Shown one piece after another: positions 39,572-46,425 of a DNA stretch of 64,000 nt (position 1 is its first letter; the number at the start of each line of letters is the position of its first letter). The stretch is from an uncultured Eubacteriaceae bacterium (GTDB lineage: Bacteria; Bacillota; Clostridia; Lachnospirales; CAG-274): the NCBI GenBank assembly GCA_946497035.1, contig CAMMIW010000011.1, positions 1-64,000 of the forward strand, in the 5' to 3' direction. Below the pieces are notes generated by a model. It saw only the letters and a list, made by a program, of their open reading frames with translations, was not told where the DNA came from and did no database searches. Position numbers and translations under genes: made by a program.

Positions 39572-40090
39572 TTATAATATACATTGTATATCACTTTTTA
39601 TATTTCTAGCTAAAACAAAAGGAGAGTTATCTTCTATATTAAAAACCATATCGGCATATTTTTCATATAAATATTCTCTTTGTTCTAGTAAATCACATAT
39701 AGCTTTAAATTTATCTTTATTTTTTAATAAAGGCCTTTTATTGTCATATTTTAGGTTTTCATATATTTTTTGTGGTGTAGCTTTAAGATAAACAATAACG
39801 CCCGATTTTTTAAGATTAATTATATTTTGCTCTTCTTTAACAACACCACCACCAGTAGATATAACATAATTTTTAAAATTAGAAACTTTATAACACATAT
39901 TTTTTTCTAATTTTCTAAAATATTCTTCGCCAAATACTTCAAAAATTTTCTCTATAGATTTATTTTGGTCTTTTTGTATCATATAGTCTATATCTACAAA
40001 ATAAAAATTAAGATTTTTGGCAAGCTCTTTACCAACAGTTGTTTTACCACAACCCATAAACCCTATTAAAACAATATTTTTTTTAGCCAT
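39572..40090 (-). CDS. aroK: Shikimate kinase
   Basis: The 172-residue kinase phosphorylates shikimate in aromatic amino acid synthesis. It has the Walker A GFMGCGKTTVGKELA, the shikimate-binding Asp in FVDIDYMIQ, ISTGGGVV, and the lid region with KRPLL. I start it at ATG 40090 (MAKKNIVLIG), which overlaps the end of the ComFB-like gene by 8 nt. An ATG at 40102 (MKILMAKK) is an alternative; neither has a strong RBS, suggesting translational coupling. Confidence 0.93.
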   Translation of the reverse strand: MAKKNIVLIGFMGCGKTTVGKELAKNLNFYFVDIDYMIQKDQNKSIEKIFEVFGEEYFRKLEKNMCYKVSNFKNYVISTGGGVVKEEQNIINLKKSGVIVYLKATPQKIYENLKYDNKRPLLKNKDKFKAICDLLEQREYLYEKYADMVFNIEDNSPFVLARNIKSDIQCIL

Positions 40091-40373
40091 CAATATCTTC
40101 ATGTCTAGGGTGTTTTTCAACCACATTTATCGCGTTAGAAATAGCAGTAACAATGTCTATAATACATTGATTTTCATATGAGCTAAGCTTTGCATAGCAA
40201 ACCCCTGTTTCTGTTGCCACATATTTTGTAGGAAGATGATTAAGGGCAATAGCGGTAATATCAGCTTTGCACCTTTCACAAAAACAAGAACAATTATTTC
40301 TATTCATAATTTCTTCTAATTGGTTAGCAACCAATTCTTCCATATAATTTTTAACCTGCATTTTAATTTTCAT
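40083..40373 (-). CDS. ComFB-like late competence protein
   Basis: The 96-residue protein resembles the ComFB family: VKNYMEELVANQLEEIMNRNNCSCFCERCKADITAIALNHLPTKYVATETG. The conserved Cys cluster (C-C-CxxC) may bind metal, and the GxxY/AKL segment follows. In B. subtilis comFB lies in the comF competence operon; its function is undefined. Here it precedes and overlaps aroK. RBS AAAGGAGGT; start ATG 40373 rather than the longer upstream open frame. Confidence 0.85.
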   Translation of the reverse strand: MKIKMQVKNYMEELVANQLEEIMNRNNCSCFCERCKADITAIALNHLPTKYVATETGVCYAKLSSYENQCIIDIVTAISNAINVVEKHPRHEDIDG

Positions 40374-40512
40374 ATGAAAACCTCCTTTATAAATAATATT
40401 TAATATATTATAACATATTTTGTTTAAATTTTCAATATTTATATAATATTGGGATAAAAAAATATATATTATATACATAATAAATAATTTATATATATTA
40501 TTTATTTAAGAT

Positions 40513-40529
40513 GATAGACAAAGTCTACT
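40513..40529. repeat. AGTAGACTTTGTCTATC hairpin relic
   Basis: On the minus strand AGTAGACTTTGTCTATC is close to the terminator core TGTAGAC-TTT-GTCTACA at 21.6 and 32.9 kb. Here it is upstream of comFB-like and lacks a T-tail, so it looks like a relic. Confidence 0.4.
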
Positions 40530-40600
40530 AAATTAAAAGGTTTTTATTTTTATATAAATTTAAATGCTATATAAATAAATATTGCAAAAGCCTTATAAAA

Positions 40601-40674
40601 AATCAATAAGCAAGATTAGATATATCTTAAAACTTGGCTTACCTATTAAACCTTAATAATTGAAAAATAACCTT
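40601..40674 (-). repeat. Dispersed intergenic repeat R1, full copy at 40.6 kb
   Basis: On the minus strand GGTTATTTTTCAATTATTAA then GGTTTAATAGGTAAGCC-AAGTTTTAAGATATATCTAATCTTGCTT. The CAAGTTT/AATCTTG arms pair with one mismatch. It sits 3' of rpsR, just past its terminator. It is the most complete copy with those at 21.5 and 25.7 kb. The remaining 40374-40600 stretch is AT-rich without a gene. Confidence 0.7.
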
Positions 40675-40677
40675 AAA

Positions 40678-40708
40678 AAGGCTAGCTTAAAAATTATAAG
40701 CTAGCCTT
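40678..40708 (-). terminator. Terminator of the rpsF-ssb-rpsR operon
   Basis: AAGGCTAGCTT pairs with AAGCTAGCCTT; the minus-strand tail is TTTTTAAGG. Confidence 0.85.
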
Positions 40709-40715
40709 AAAAAAA

Positions 40716-40946
40716 TTAATCTTGTGTATATGCAAGTAAAGCAACGTGTCTAGCTCTTTTAATAGCTAAAGTTAAAACTCTTTGATGTTTTGCACAGTTG
40801 CCAGTTATTCTTCTAGGTAATATTTTTCCTCTTTCAGAAATATATTTTTTAAGCTTAGCAGTATCTTTGTAATCAACAAAATCTACTTTTTCAGCACAAA
40901 AAGCACAAACACGTTTTTTTCTTTTACCACGTTTTTTGTTAACCAT
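40716..40946 (-). CDS. rpsR: 30S ribosomal protein S18
   Basis: The 76-residue S18 binds S6 on the platform of the small subunit. The signature is [40 protein letters not shown]. It is the C+ form: CAFC near the N-terminus plus the later Cys can coordinate zinc. Third gene of the rpsF-ssb-rpsR operon, 35 bp after ssb. RBS AAAGGAGGT. Confidence 0.97.
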   Translation of the reverse strand: MVNKKRGKRKKRVCAFCAEKVDFVDYKDTAKLKKYISERGKILPRRITGNCAKHQRVLTLAIKRARHVALLAYTQD

Positions 40947-40981
40947 TGGTTTTACCTCCTTTTAAACTTAATACGAAATCA

Positions 40982-41452
40982 TTAAAATGGTAGATTATCA
41001 TCATCTACGCCAGTTTCTATACTATAAAATTCTTCATTTTGCTGCATATTATGAGGGTTTTGTTGCATAGCGTTATACTCGCTTTGCATATTATTTTGAG
41101 GCATACTATTTTGTTGGTAACTTTCAGAAGCAGCTTTGCTTTCTAAAAATTCGGCTTCTTCAACTAAAACTTCCATAGAATAATGTTTTTGTCCATTATT
41201 ATCTGTCCAGTTATTGTTTCTAAGAGAACCAACAATACCAATCATTTTACCTTTATTAAAATATTTGCTTATAAACTCTGCGTTTTTACCAAAACAAACA
41301 CAGTTTATAAAGTCTGCATCTGGCTCACCATCTTTTTTAAAGCGTCGGCCAACAGCCACGCTAAAGCGTGTTATAGCTAAAGGTTCTGCCCCTTGAGAAT
41401 ATCTCATCTCAGGATCTCTAGTAAGCCTACCAGACATTATAACCTTATTCAT
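40982..41452 (-). CDS. ssb: Single-stranded DNA-binding protein
   Basis: The 156-residue SSB has an N-terminal OB fold (MNKVIMSGRLTRDPEMRYSQG...AITRFSVAVGRRF...DFINCVCFGKNAEFI), a Gln/Asn-rich linker and the acidic C-terminal tip DDDNLPF that recruits partner proteins. It lies between rpsF and rpsR, the usual Firmicute order. RBS GTGAGGTG. Confidence 0.97.
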   Translation of the reverse strand: MNKVIMSGRLTRDPEMRYSQGAEPLAITRFSVAVGRRFKKDGEPDADFINCVCFGKNAEFISKYFNKGKMIGIVGSLRNNNWTDNNGQKHYSMEVLVEEAEFLESKAASESYQQNSMPQNNMQSEYNAMQQNPHNMQQNEEFYSIETGVDDDNLPF

Positions 41453-41468
41453 AAAAACACCTCACATA

Positions 41469-41756
41469 TTAAGCTTCTTGACGAACTACTAAATAACGAA
41501 GAACGTTTTCTTTAATTCTCATACGACGCTCTATTTCAATAGGAGTTTCGCTGTTAGCTGTGAAAGTAACAAAGCTATAGAAACCTTCATTGAATTTTTT
41601 AATTTCGTAAGCAAGTTTACGTTTACCCCAATCATCAACTTTCTCGATAGTACCACCAAATTTAGTGATAATCTCTTGAACACTTTCAAACTCAGCTTTA
41701 AGAGCTTCTTCTTCTAATGTTGGTTTAACAACAACTGCTAATTCATATTTGTTCAT
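41469..41756 (-). CDS. rpsF: 30S ribosomal protein S6
   Basis: The 95-residue S6 has the typical start NKYELAVVVKPTLEEE, the KVDDWGKRKLAYEIKKFNEGFY block and RRMRIKENVLRYLVVRQE. First gene of the rpsF-ssb-rpsR operon, with its promoter at 41828-41856 and an RBS AAGGAGGT. Confidence 0.97.
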   Translation of the reverse strand: MNKYELAVVVKPTLEEEALKAEFESVQEIITKFGGTIEKVDDWGKRKLAYEIKKFNEGFYSFVTFTANSETPIEIERRMRIKENVLRYLVVRQEA

Positions 41757-41769
41757 TATTTCGCACCTC

Positions 41770-41825
41770 CTTTTGGTCTTAGGCTCTCTTATTAAAAAGA
41801 GAACAAGGAATATGTTTCCGATTTA
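41770..41825 (-). promoter_or_regulatory. rpsF leader hairpin (possible S6:S18 autoregulatory site)
   Basis: The 5' leader contains GTTCTCTT-TTTAAT-AAGAGAGC, a stable hairpin just before the RBS. Many bacteria have an S6:S18-binding motif in this leader, but I cannot confirm its conserved CCG-loop here. Confidence 0.35.
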
Positions 41826-41827
41826 GA

Positions 41828-41856
41828 ATTATACCACATAATAAAACATATTGCAA
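41828..41856 (-). promoter_or_regulatory. Promoter of the rpsF operon
   Basis: On the minus strand TTGCAA (41851-41856), a 17-bp spacer and TATAAT (41828-41833), with TGG directly before the -10 (extended -10). Confidence 0.75.
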
Positions 41857-42027
41857 GTATTTTATAAATTTTATACTTTAAAACCTAAAATACAACAAAT
41901 AATAACAAATATTTACTAATATTTATTTTTCCATCTATTTTTTCATATAAATATATACATTTATATATATATAAAGTATAATAAAAAATAAAAGCTTTAC
42001 AATAACTATATGAAAGGAAAACATATT

Positions 42028-42735
42028 ATGAATACGAAAAAAGCAAAAATATTAGTGGCAGATGATGAAAAAGATATAAGAGATATATTAAATTTATTGC
42101 TTATAGGTGAAGGATATGAGGTAATATTAGCAGAAAATGGCCAACAAGCAGTAGATTTATGTAACGAAAATATAGATTTATACATATTAGATGTTAATAT
42201 GCCTATAATGACAGGTTTTATAGCTGGTGCCGAAATAAGAAAAAAATATTTAGCACCTATTATATTTTTAACAGCCTATACAAGCGAATCTGACAAAGTT
42301 ATGGGCTTTTCAGTTGGTGCAGATGATTATATAGCAAAGCCTTTTTCTAATATGGAGCTACTTCTTAAAATAAAAGCATTACTTAGAAGAGTTAAACAAT
42401 ATTCAAATATTAATAACAATGAAGAACCTAAAAAAGACACTAGTAAAATTTTATATAAAGATTTAACTTTAGATCTAAATAGCCAATCTGTTATAAAAAA
42501 CCAAGATGTTATTGTTTTAACTTATACAGAATTTAAAATATTAGAACTCTTTATAAATCACCCTAAAAAAATATACTCTTTAGAAAATATTTATCAAAGT
42601 ATATGGGAAGAAGATGCTATAGGAGATACCACAATAATGGTACATATAAAAAATTTAAGAAAAAAATTAGGTGATAGCTCCAAAAATCCTAAATATATAA
42701 AAACAGCCTGGGGGAAAGGATATTATGTTGACTAA
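42028..42735 (+). CDS. OmpR-family response regulator
   Basis: About 235 residues: a receiver domain with the acidic pocket (VADDE), phosphoacceptor D55 in LYILDVNMP, Thr in FLTAYT and Lys in IAKPFSN. A C-terminal winged helix follows (VLTYTEFKILELFINHPKKIYSLENIYQSIWEE...VHIKNLRKKLGD...TAWGKGYYVD). ATG 42028 follows GAAAGGA; the earlier ATG 42010 overlaps that RBS. It overlaps the kinase gene by 11 nt. Likely targets are the two small membrane protein genes downstream, which carry direct repeats. Confidence 0.94.
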   Translation: MNTKKAKILVADDEKDIRDILNLLLIGEGYEVILAENGQQAVDLCNENIDLYILDVNMPIMTGFIAGAEIRKKYLAPIIFLTAYTSESDKVMGFSVGADDYIAKPFSNMELLLKIKALLRRVKQYSNINNNEEPKKDTSKILYKDLTLDLNSQSVIKNQDVIVLTYTEFKILELFINHPKKIYSLENIYQSIWEEDAIGDTTIMVHIKNLRKKLGDSSKNPKYIKTAWGKGYYVD

Positions 42736-43762
42736 AAATAAAAAAAATAAAAGCCTATTACAAGAAATTTTACAAATACTTTTAGGTTGTGCTATAGCAT
42801 CTATAGTTGCTTTCTATTTTCTATATTTTACATCTATATCTATAGCAAATACATATTTATATGATAAAAGTATACTTTTTACAATTATAGAAAATACAAC
42901 TCTTGAAATTTGGATAAAAAGTATTTGTTTTTTTGCTGGAATAATAATATTTATATCTTTATTTCTATTTTTATTAGGGCAGAAAATAAGCTACCTTGTA
43001 TATATAATAGGAAGCGTTGAAAAATTAAAAAATAGCAATATGGACTTTTCTATAAACATAGAAGGTAATAATGAATTAACCCAATTAGCACAAAGTATAA
43101 ACTTTTTAGCTATATCTCAAAAAGAAGTTTTAAAGCAAGAAAAAGCATTAAAAGAAGAAAGAGAAGAAATGATACGCTCTTTATCTCACGATATAAGAAC
43201 ACCTCTTACATCTATATTATCTTATTCAGACTATTTAAAAAATAAAGAAAATATTACAAATGAAGAATTTAAACAATATATACAGCTTATTTTATCAAAA
43301 TCTGAACAAATAAAAATATTAACAGATAAGCTATTAGGAAAAGAAACTAGCCTTTCTGAAACTATAGAAAATGGTAAGCTATTTATAGAACAGTTACTAT
43401 ATGAGCTAGAAGAAATTTTAGAAGATAAATTTATATTTAATATAGACTTATCTAAATGTGATAATTTTAAATTTATATTTAAAATAGAAGATTTAAAACG
43501 TATATTTGATAATATTGCATCTAACATAGAAAAATATGCCGATTGTGAAAAAAATATAAGTATTTATGTTGAACATAAAAATCAAATATTAACAATAATA
43601 CAACAAAACTATATAAAAGACTTAACTAATAAAAATATAGATAGCAATAAAATAGGCCTTAAAAATATAGAAAAAATAATTAATAGCTACGATGGCTCAT
43701 TTAATGTTTCCATAGAAGAAGATAAATTTAAAATAAAAATAGTTATTAAAACTTTAAATTAA
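42725..43762 (+). CDS. Sensor histidine kinase
   Basis: The 345-residue membrane kinase has two transmembrane helices (about 14-38 and 63-85) with only a short extracytoplasmic loop. A HAMP-like linker follows, then a DHp domain with H155 in RSLSHDIRTPLTSILSYSDY. A divergent catalytic domain contains an N-box (IFDNIASNIEKYA) and a GLKNIEKIINSYDGS G2-like box; the usual DxGxG G1 box is not obvious. The tiny sensor loop suggests sensing within the membrane or through a partner, for example the small membrane proteins next door. Confidence 0.9.
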   Translation: MLTKNKKNKSLLQEILQILLGCAIASIVAFYFLYFTSISIANTYLYDKSILFTIIENTTLEIWIKSICFFAGIIIFISLFLFLLGQKISYLVYIIGSVEKLKNSNMDFSINIEGNNELTQLAQSINFLAISQKEVLKQEKALKEEREEMIRSLSHDIRTPLTSILSYSDYLKNKENITNEEFKQYIQLILSKSEQIKILTDKLLGKETSLSETIENGKLFIEQLLYELEEILEDKFIFNIDLSKCDNFKFIFKIEDLKRIFDNIASNIEKYADCEKNISIYVEHKNQILTIIQQNYIKDLTNKNIDSNKIGLKNIEKIINSYDGSFNVSIEEDKFKIKIVIKTLN

Positions 43763-43763
43763 T

Positions 43764-43805
43764 CTTTAGAATTCTTTAGAATTATATTATAAATTTTTTT
43801 ATAAT
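43764..43805 (+). promoter_or_regulatory. Tandem CTTTAGAATT repeats and promoter of membrane protein gene A
   Basis: Two perfect copies of CTTTAGAATT (43764-43773 and 43774-43783) begin one base after the kinase stop codon. The second ends 16 bp before TATAAT (43800-43805), so the pair occupies the -35 position. Ten-base direct repeats over the -35 are the usual site form for OmpR-type activators. Binding by the adjacent regulator is inferred. Confidence 0.7.
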
Positions 43806-43871
43806 TATATGTTAAATTATATACATAAACAAAAACAAAGAAAAAATTTAAATATAAAGAGGTGAAAAGCT

Positions 43872-44198
43872 ATGGCATTAGGTGTTTTATTAATTTTATT
43901 TATAATAACAGTAGTTATAAGTAGCTTAGGTGTAGCATTTTTATTATTAAGTAAAAACTACATAATAAAAAATATAATGTTTTATATATTATCTATATTT
44001 ACTATAATAATATATATAACTTATATAACTAGTTTACCTACAAACTTTATATTACAACAAATAATTGGTTGGGTATTTGTTTTAATAAACATAGCATCTA
44101 TAGTTATACACAAAAAAACAACAAAAAAATATATCCCTTATATATTAACTATTAGCTCTTTAATTTTTGGTATATTAAAATTATTTGCTTTTATATAA
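43872..44198 (+). CDS. Small four-helix membrane protein A (unknown family)
   Basis: The 108-residue product is almost entirely hydrophobic, with about four transmembrane segments (7-27, 33-53, 62-80, 88-107). It is paralogous to the next gene: both begin MALGVL, share ThrxxVxxxxG in helix 1, KNxxFY at the second helix and SLPTN/SVPTN in the middle. RBS AAGAGGTG. I do not recognise the family. It lies behind its own repeat-bearing promoter just downstream of a two-component system and may be its output or sensory partner. Confidence 0.75.
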   Translation: MALGVLLILFIITVVISSLGVAFLLLSKNYIIKNIMFYILSIFTIIIYITYITSLPTNFILQQIIGWVFVLINIASIVIHKKTTKKYIPYILTISSLIFGILKLFAFI

Positions 44199-44199
44199 T

Positions 44200-44241
44200 C
44201 TTTAGAATTATTTAGATTTTATTAAATAATTTATTTATATT
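44200..44241 (+). promoter_or_regulatory. CTTTAGAATT/ATTTAGATTT repeats and promoter of membrane protein gene B
   Basis: CTTTAGAATT (44200-44209) is followed by a degenerate copy ATTTAGATTT (44210-44219), which ends 16 bp before TATATT (44236-44241). Repeat length, phasing and distance to the -10 are the same as upstream of gene A. A TATAAT at 44249-44254 is an alternative -10. Confidence 0.6.
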
Positions 44242-44286
44242 TATAAACTATAATAAATACATAACAAATAGAAAGGATTGATTTTT

Positions 44287-44610
44287 ATGGCATTAGGAGT
44301 TTTAGCAATTTATTTTTATACAGTTGTTATTTTAGGTTTTGGAGGATTAGTTTTATTATATTTTGTAAAAAATGAAAAAGTTAAAAATATATTATTTTAT
44401 TTTTTAACAGCATTAGGTTTATTTATGAGCTTTCAGGGCTTTATAAGTGTTCCTACTAATGATATTATTGGTAAAGTGATTTTAGCAATAGCTGGTTTAT
44501 TTGGTTTAGCAGGTATTGTATTAAAAGTTAAACTAAAAAAATATAATATTGCTTATATATTTTTAGCTATATGTGTTATAGTTCCTATTTTAAAAATATT
44601 TATTATTTAA
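44287..44610 (+). CDS. Small four-helix membrane protein B (paralog of A)
   Basis: The product is 107 residues from ATG 44287, with four predicted transmembrane segments. Shared positions with protein A include MALGVL, TVVILGFGG against TVVISSLGV, VKNILFYFL against IKNIMFYIL, SVPTN against SLPTN, and a Lys-rich turn before the last helix. RBS GAAAGGA (44271-44277); the in-frame TTG 44278 is too close to it. Separate promoter and repeats, then a strong terminator at 44682. Function unknown. Confidence 0.75.
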   Translation: MALGVLAIYFYTVVILGFGGLVLLYFVKNEKVKNILFYFLTALGLFMSFQGFISVPTNDIIGKVILAIAGLFGLAGIVLKVKLKKYNIAYIFLAICVIVPILKIFII

Positions 44611-44681
44611 ACATATAATATTATTTTTATAATTTTATATAAATAGTTTTTTAATCGAAAAAAACAAATCCTCTCCTCAAT

Positions 44682-44729
44682 AAAAGACTTCCTTAAGATC
44701 ACTTCATATTTTTAAGGAAGTCTTTTTTT
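44682..44729. terminator. Bidirectional terminator between protein B gene and truA
   Basis: AAAAGACTTCCTTAA pairs with TTAAGGAAGTCTTTT, with T-rich tails on both strands. Confidence 0.92.
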
Positions 44730-44735
44730 ATTTTT

Positions 44736-45485
44736 TCAATTATTAAAATATATTTTATATAAAGTAAGCCCACAAGCAGATGCTGTTTTACCTGCTTTTT
44801 GTCTATCTTCACATAATATAATATTTTTTATATCTTCTGGTTGTTTTTTATTATGGCCTATATCTATTAAAGTTCCTGCTATTATTCTAACCATATTATA
44901 TAAAAAGCCGTTGCCTGTTATTTCTATCGTAATAATATTATCTTTGTTATCTATTTTTAAATCATATATAGTTCTTATTGTTGTTTTTGCCATACTACCT
45001 GATGCACAAAAAGCTTTAAAGTTATGTTCACCTAAAAAATATTTTGTAGCTTGTTGCATTTTTTCTATATTTAAAGGTTTATGCACAAATTCTGTATAGT
45101 TTCTTAATAATGGATTTAAAAAAGGTGCATTATATATTTTATATTGATAAGTTTTTTTATAAACGCTATTTTGAGGGTGAAAATCTTCATCTACATATAT
45201 AGCATTAGTTATTACTATTTCTTTGTTATTTAAAAAAGAATTTATAGCTAAAGGTAACCTTTCTATAGGTATATTAGTTTTATGTTTTAATAAAGCAAGC
45301 TGTGATAAAGCGTGAACCCCTGTATCTGTTCTACTTGCACCTCTTATAGTTATATTTTCTTTAAAAAGTTGGCTTAAGGCTTTTTCCATCTCTCCTTGAA
45401 TTGTTTTTACATTATCTTGTTTTTGCCAACCAAAATAGTTTGTGCCATCATAGGCAACAGTTAATAAAATATTTTTATCTTTCAT
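44736..45485 (-). CDS. truA: tRNA pseudouridine(38-40) synthase
   Basis: The 249-residue TruA modifies uridines 38-40 in the anticodon arm. The catalytic Asp is D54 in GASRTDTGVHALSQ. The start LLTVAYDGTNYFGWQ and the C-terminal GNGFLYNMVRIIAGTLIDIG are diagnostic. It follows ecfT by 2 bp, so the ecfA-ecfT-truA order of Firmicutes is kept. Confidence 0.96.
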   Translation of the reverse strand: MKDKNILLTVAYDGTNYFGWQKQDNVKTIQGEMEKALSQLFKENITIRGASRTDTGVHALSQLALLKHKTNIPIERLPLAINSFLNNKEIVITNAIYVDEDFHPQNSVYKKTYQYKIYNAPFLNPLLRNYTEFVHKPLNIEKMQQATKYFLGEHNFKAFCASGSMAKTTIRTIYDLKIDNKDNIITIEITGNGFLYNMVRIIAGTLIDIGHNKKQPEDIKNIILCEDRQKAGKTASACGLTLYKIYFNN

Positions 45486-45487
45486 AA

Positions 45488-46291
45488 TTATACCTCAATA
45501 GTAAATCTTATTAAAACAATAATTATTAAATATAATATTAAAAATCCAATAGCTATATAATCATTTTTAGAAGTTTTTAAAACTTTTAATCTAGTTCTAT
45601 TTATATCTCCACGATAACATCTAGCCTCCATAGCCATAGCCAAATCATCTGCTCTTTTAAAAGATGATATAAAAAGAGGTATTAAAATAGGTATAAAGCT
45701 TTTAACTTTTTTTATAATGCCCCCTGTTTCAAAATCTACCCCTCTAGACATTTGAGCTTTTTTTATTTTTTCTAGTTCTTCTAAAATAGTAGGTATAAAC
45801 CTAAGAGCTATAGTAATAATCATAGATATTTCGTGGGAAGGAAATTTTATTTTTTTTAGAGGCTTTAAAAGTGCCTCCAGCCCATCTGCAAAATCTAATG
45901 TATTTGTTGTAAAGGTTAACATAAAAGATGCAACTATTAATATACCTAACCTAAAAATCATTCTAGTAGAATATAAAAGCCCACCTGTTGTAATTTTTAT
46001 AAAACCTATTTGAAAAATAGTACTTCCCGATTGGTTAAAAAATATATTTGTTATAAGGGTAAATAACAATAAAAACATAACCCCTTTAAAACTTCTTAAA
46101 ATAACTCTTACTGGTATTTTAGATAAATATATAACTATTAATAAAAATATTAAAGATACAAAGTTACCTATAAAAGTTTTAGATATAAAAATAAAGGTTA
46201 AAAAACATAAAGTTAATATAATTTTTACCCTAGCGTCTAAATTATGTATAACCGAACCTGTAGGATAAAATTGCCCTAATGAACTATTCAT
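45488..46291 (-). CDS. ecfT: ECF transporter transmembrane component EcfT
   Basis: The 267-residue membrane scaffold of energy-coupling factor vitamin transporters has several transmembrane helices. The two cytoplasmic coupling motifs that contact the ATPases are visible as AQMSRGVDFETGG and AMEARCYRGD. It is 134 bp downstream of a fused ecfA gene. No substrate-binding S component is adjacent, as expected for group II ECF systems that share one module among many S proteins. Confidence 0.93.
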   Translation of the reverse strand: MNSSLGQFYPTGSVIHNLDARVKIILTLCFLTFIFISKTFIGNFVSLIFLLIVIYLSKIPVRVILRSFKGVMFLLLFTLITNIFFNQSGSTIFQIGFIKITTGGLLYSTRMIFRLGILIVASFMLTFTTNTLDFADGLEALLKPLKKIKFPSHEISMIITIALRFIPTILEELEKIKKAQMSRGVDFETGGIIKKVKSFIPILIPLFISSFKRADDLAMAMEARCYRGDINRTRLKVLKTSKNDYIAIGFLILYLIIIVLIRFTIEV

Positions 46292-46425
46292 ATTTTTAAT
46301 TATCCTTTCATAAATTAATATAAAATTAGTAAGTTATAAACAATTTATCAACATTTCAACAAAGTTTAAAATATTAGTGTTTCCCCTTGTTTATTGATAC
46401 CTTGTTTAAATTTTTAACATAGTTA

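Noticed and set aside
40440..40478. Longer N-terminus for the ComFB-like protein (start at 40478)
   Set aside because: The strong RBS AAAGGAGGT immediately before ATG 40373 and the family length fix the shorter start.
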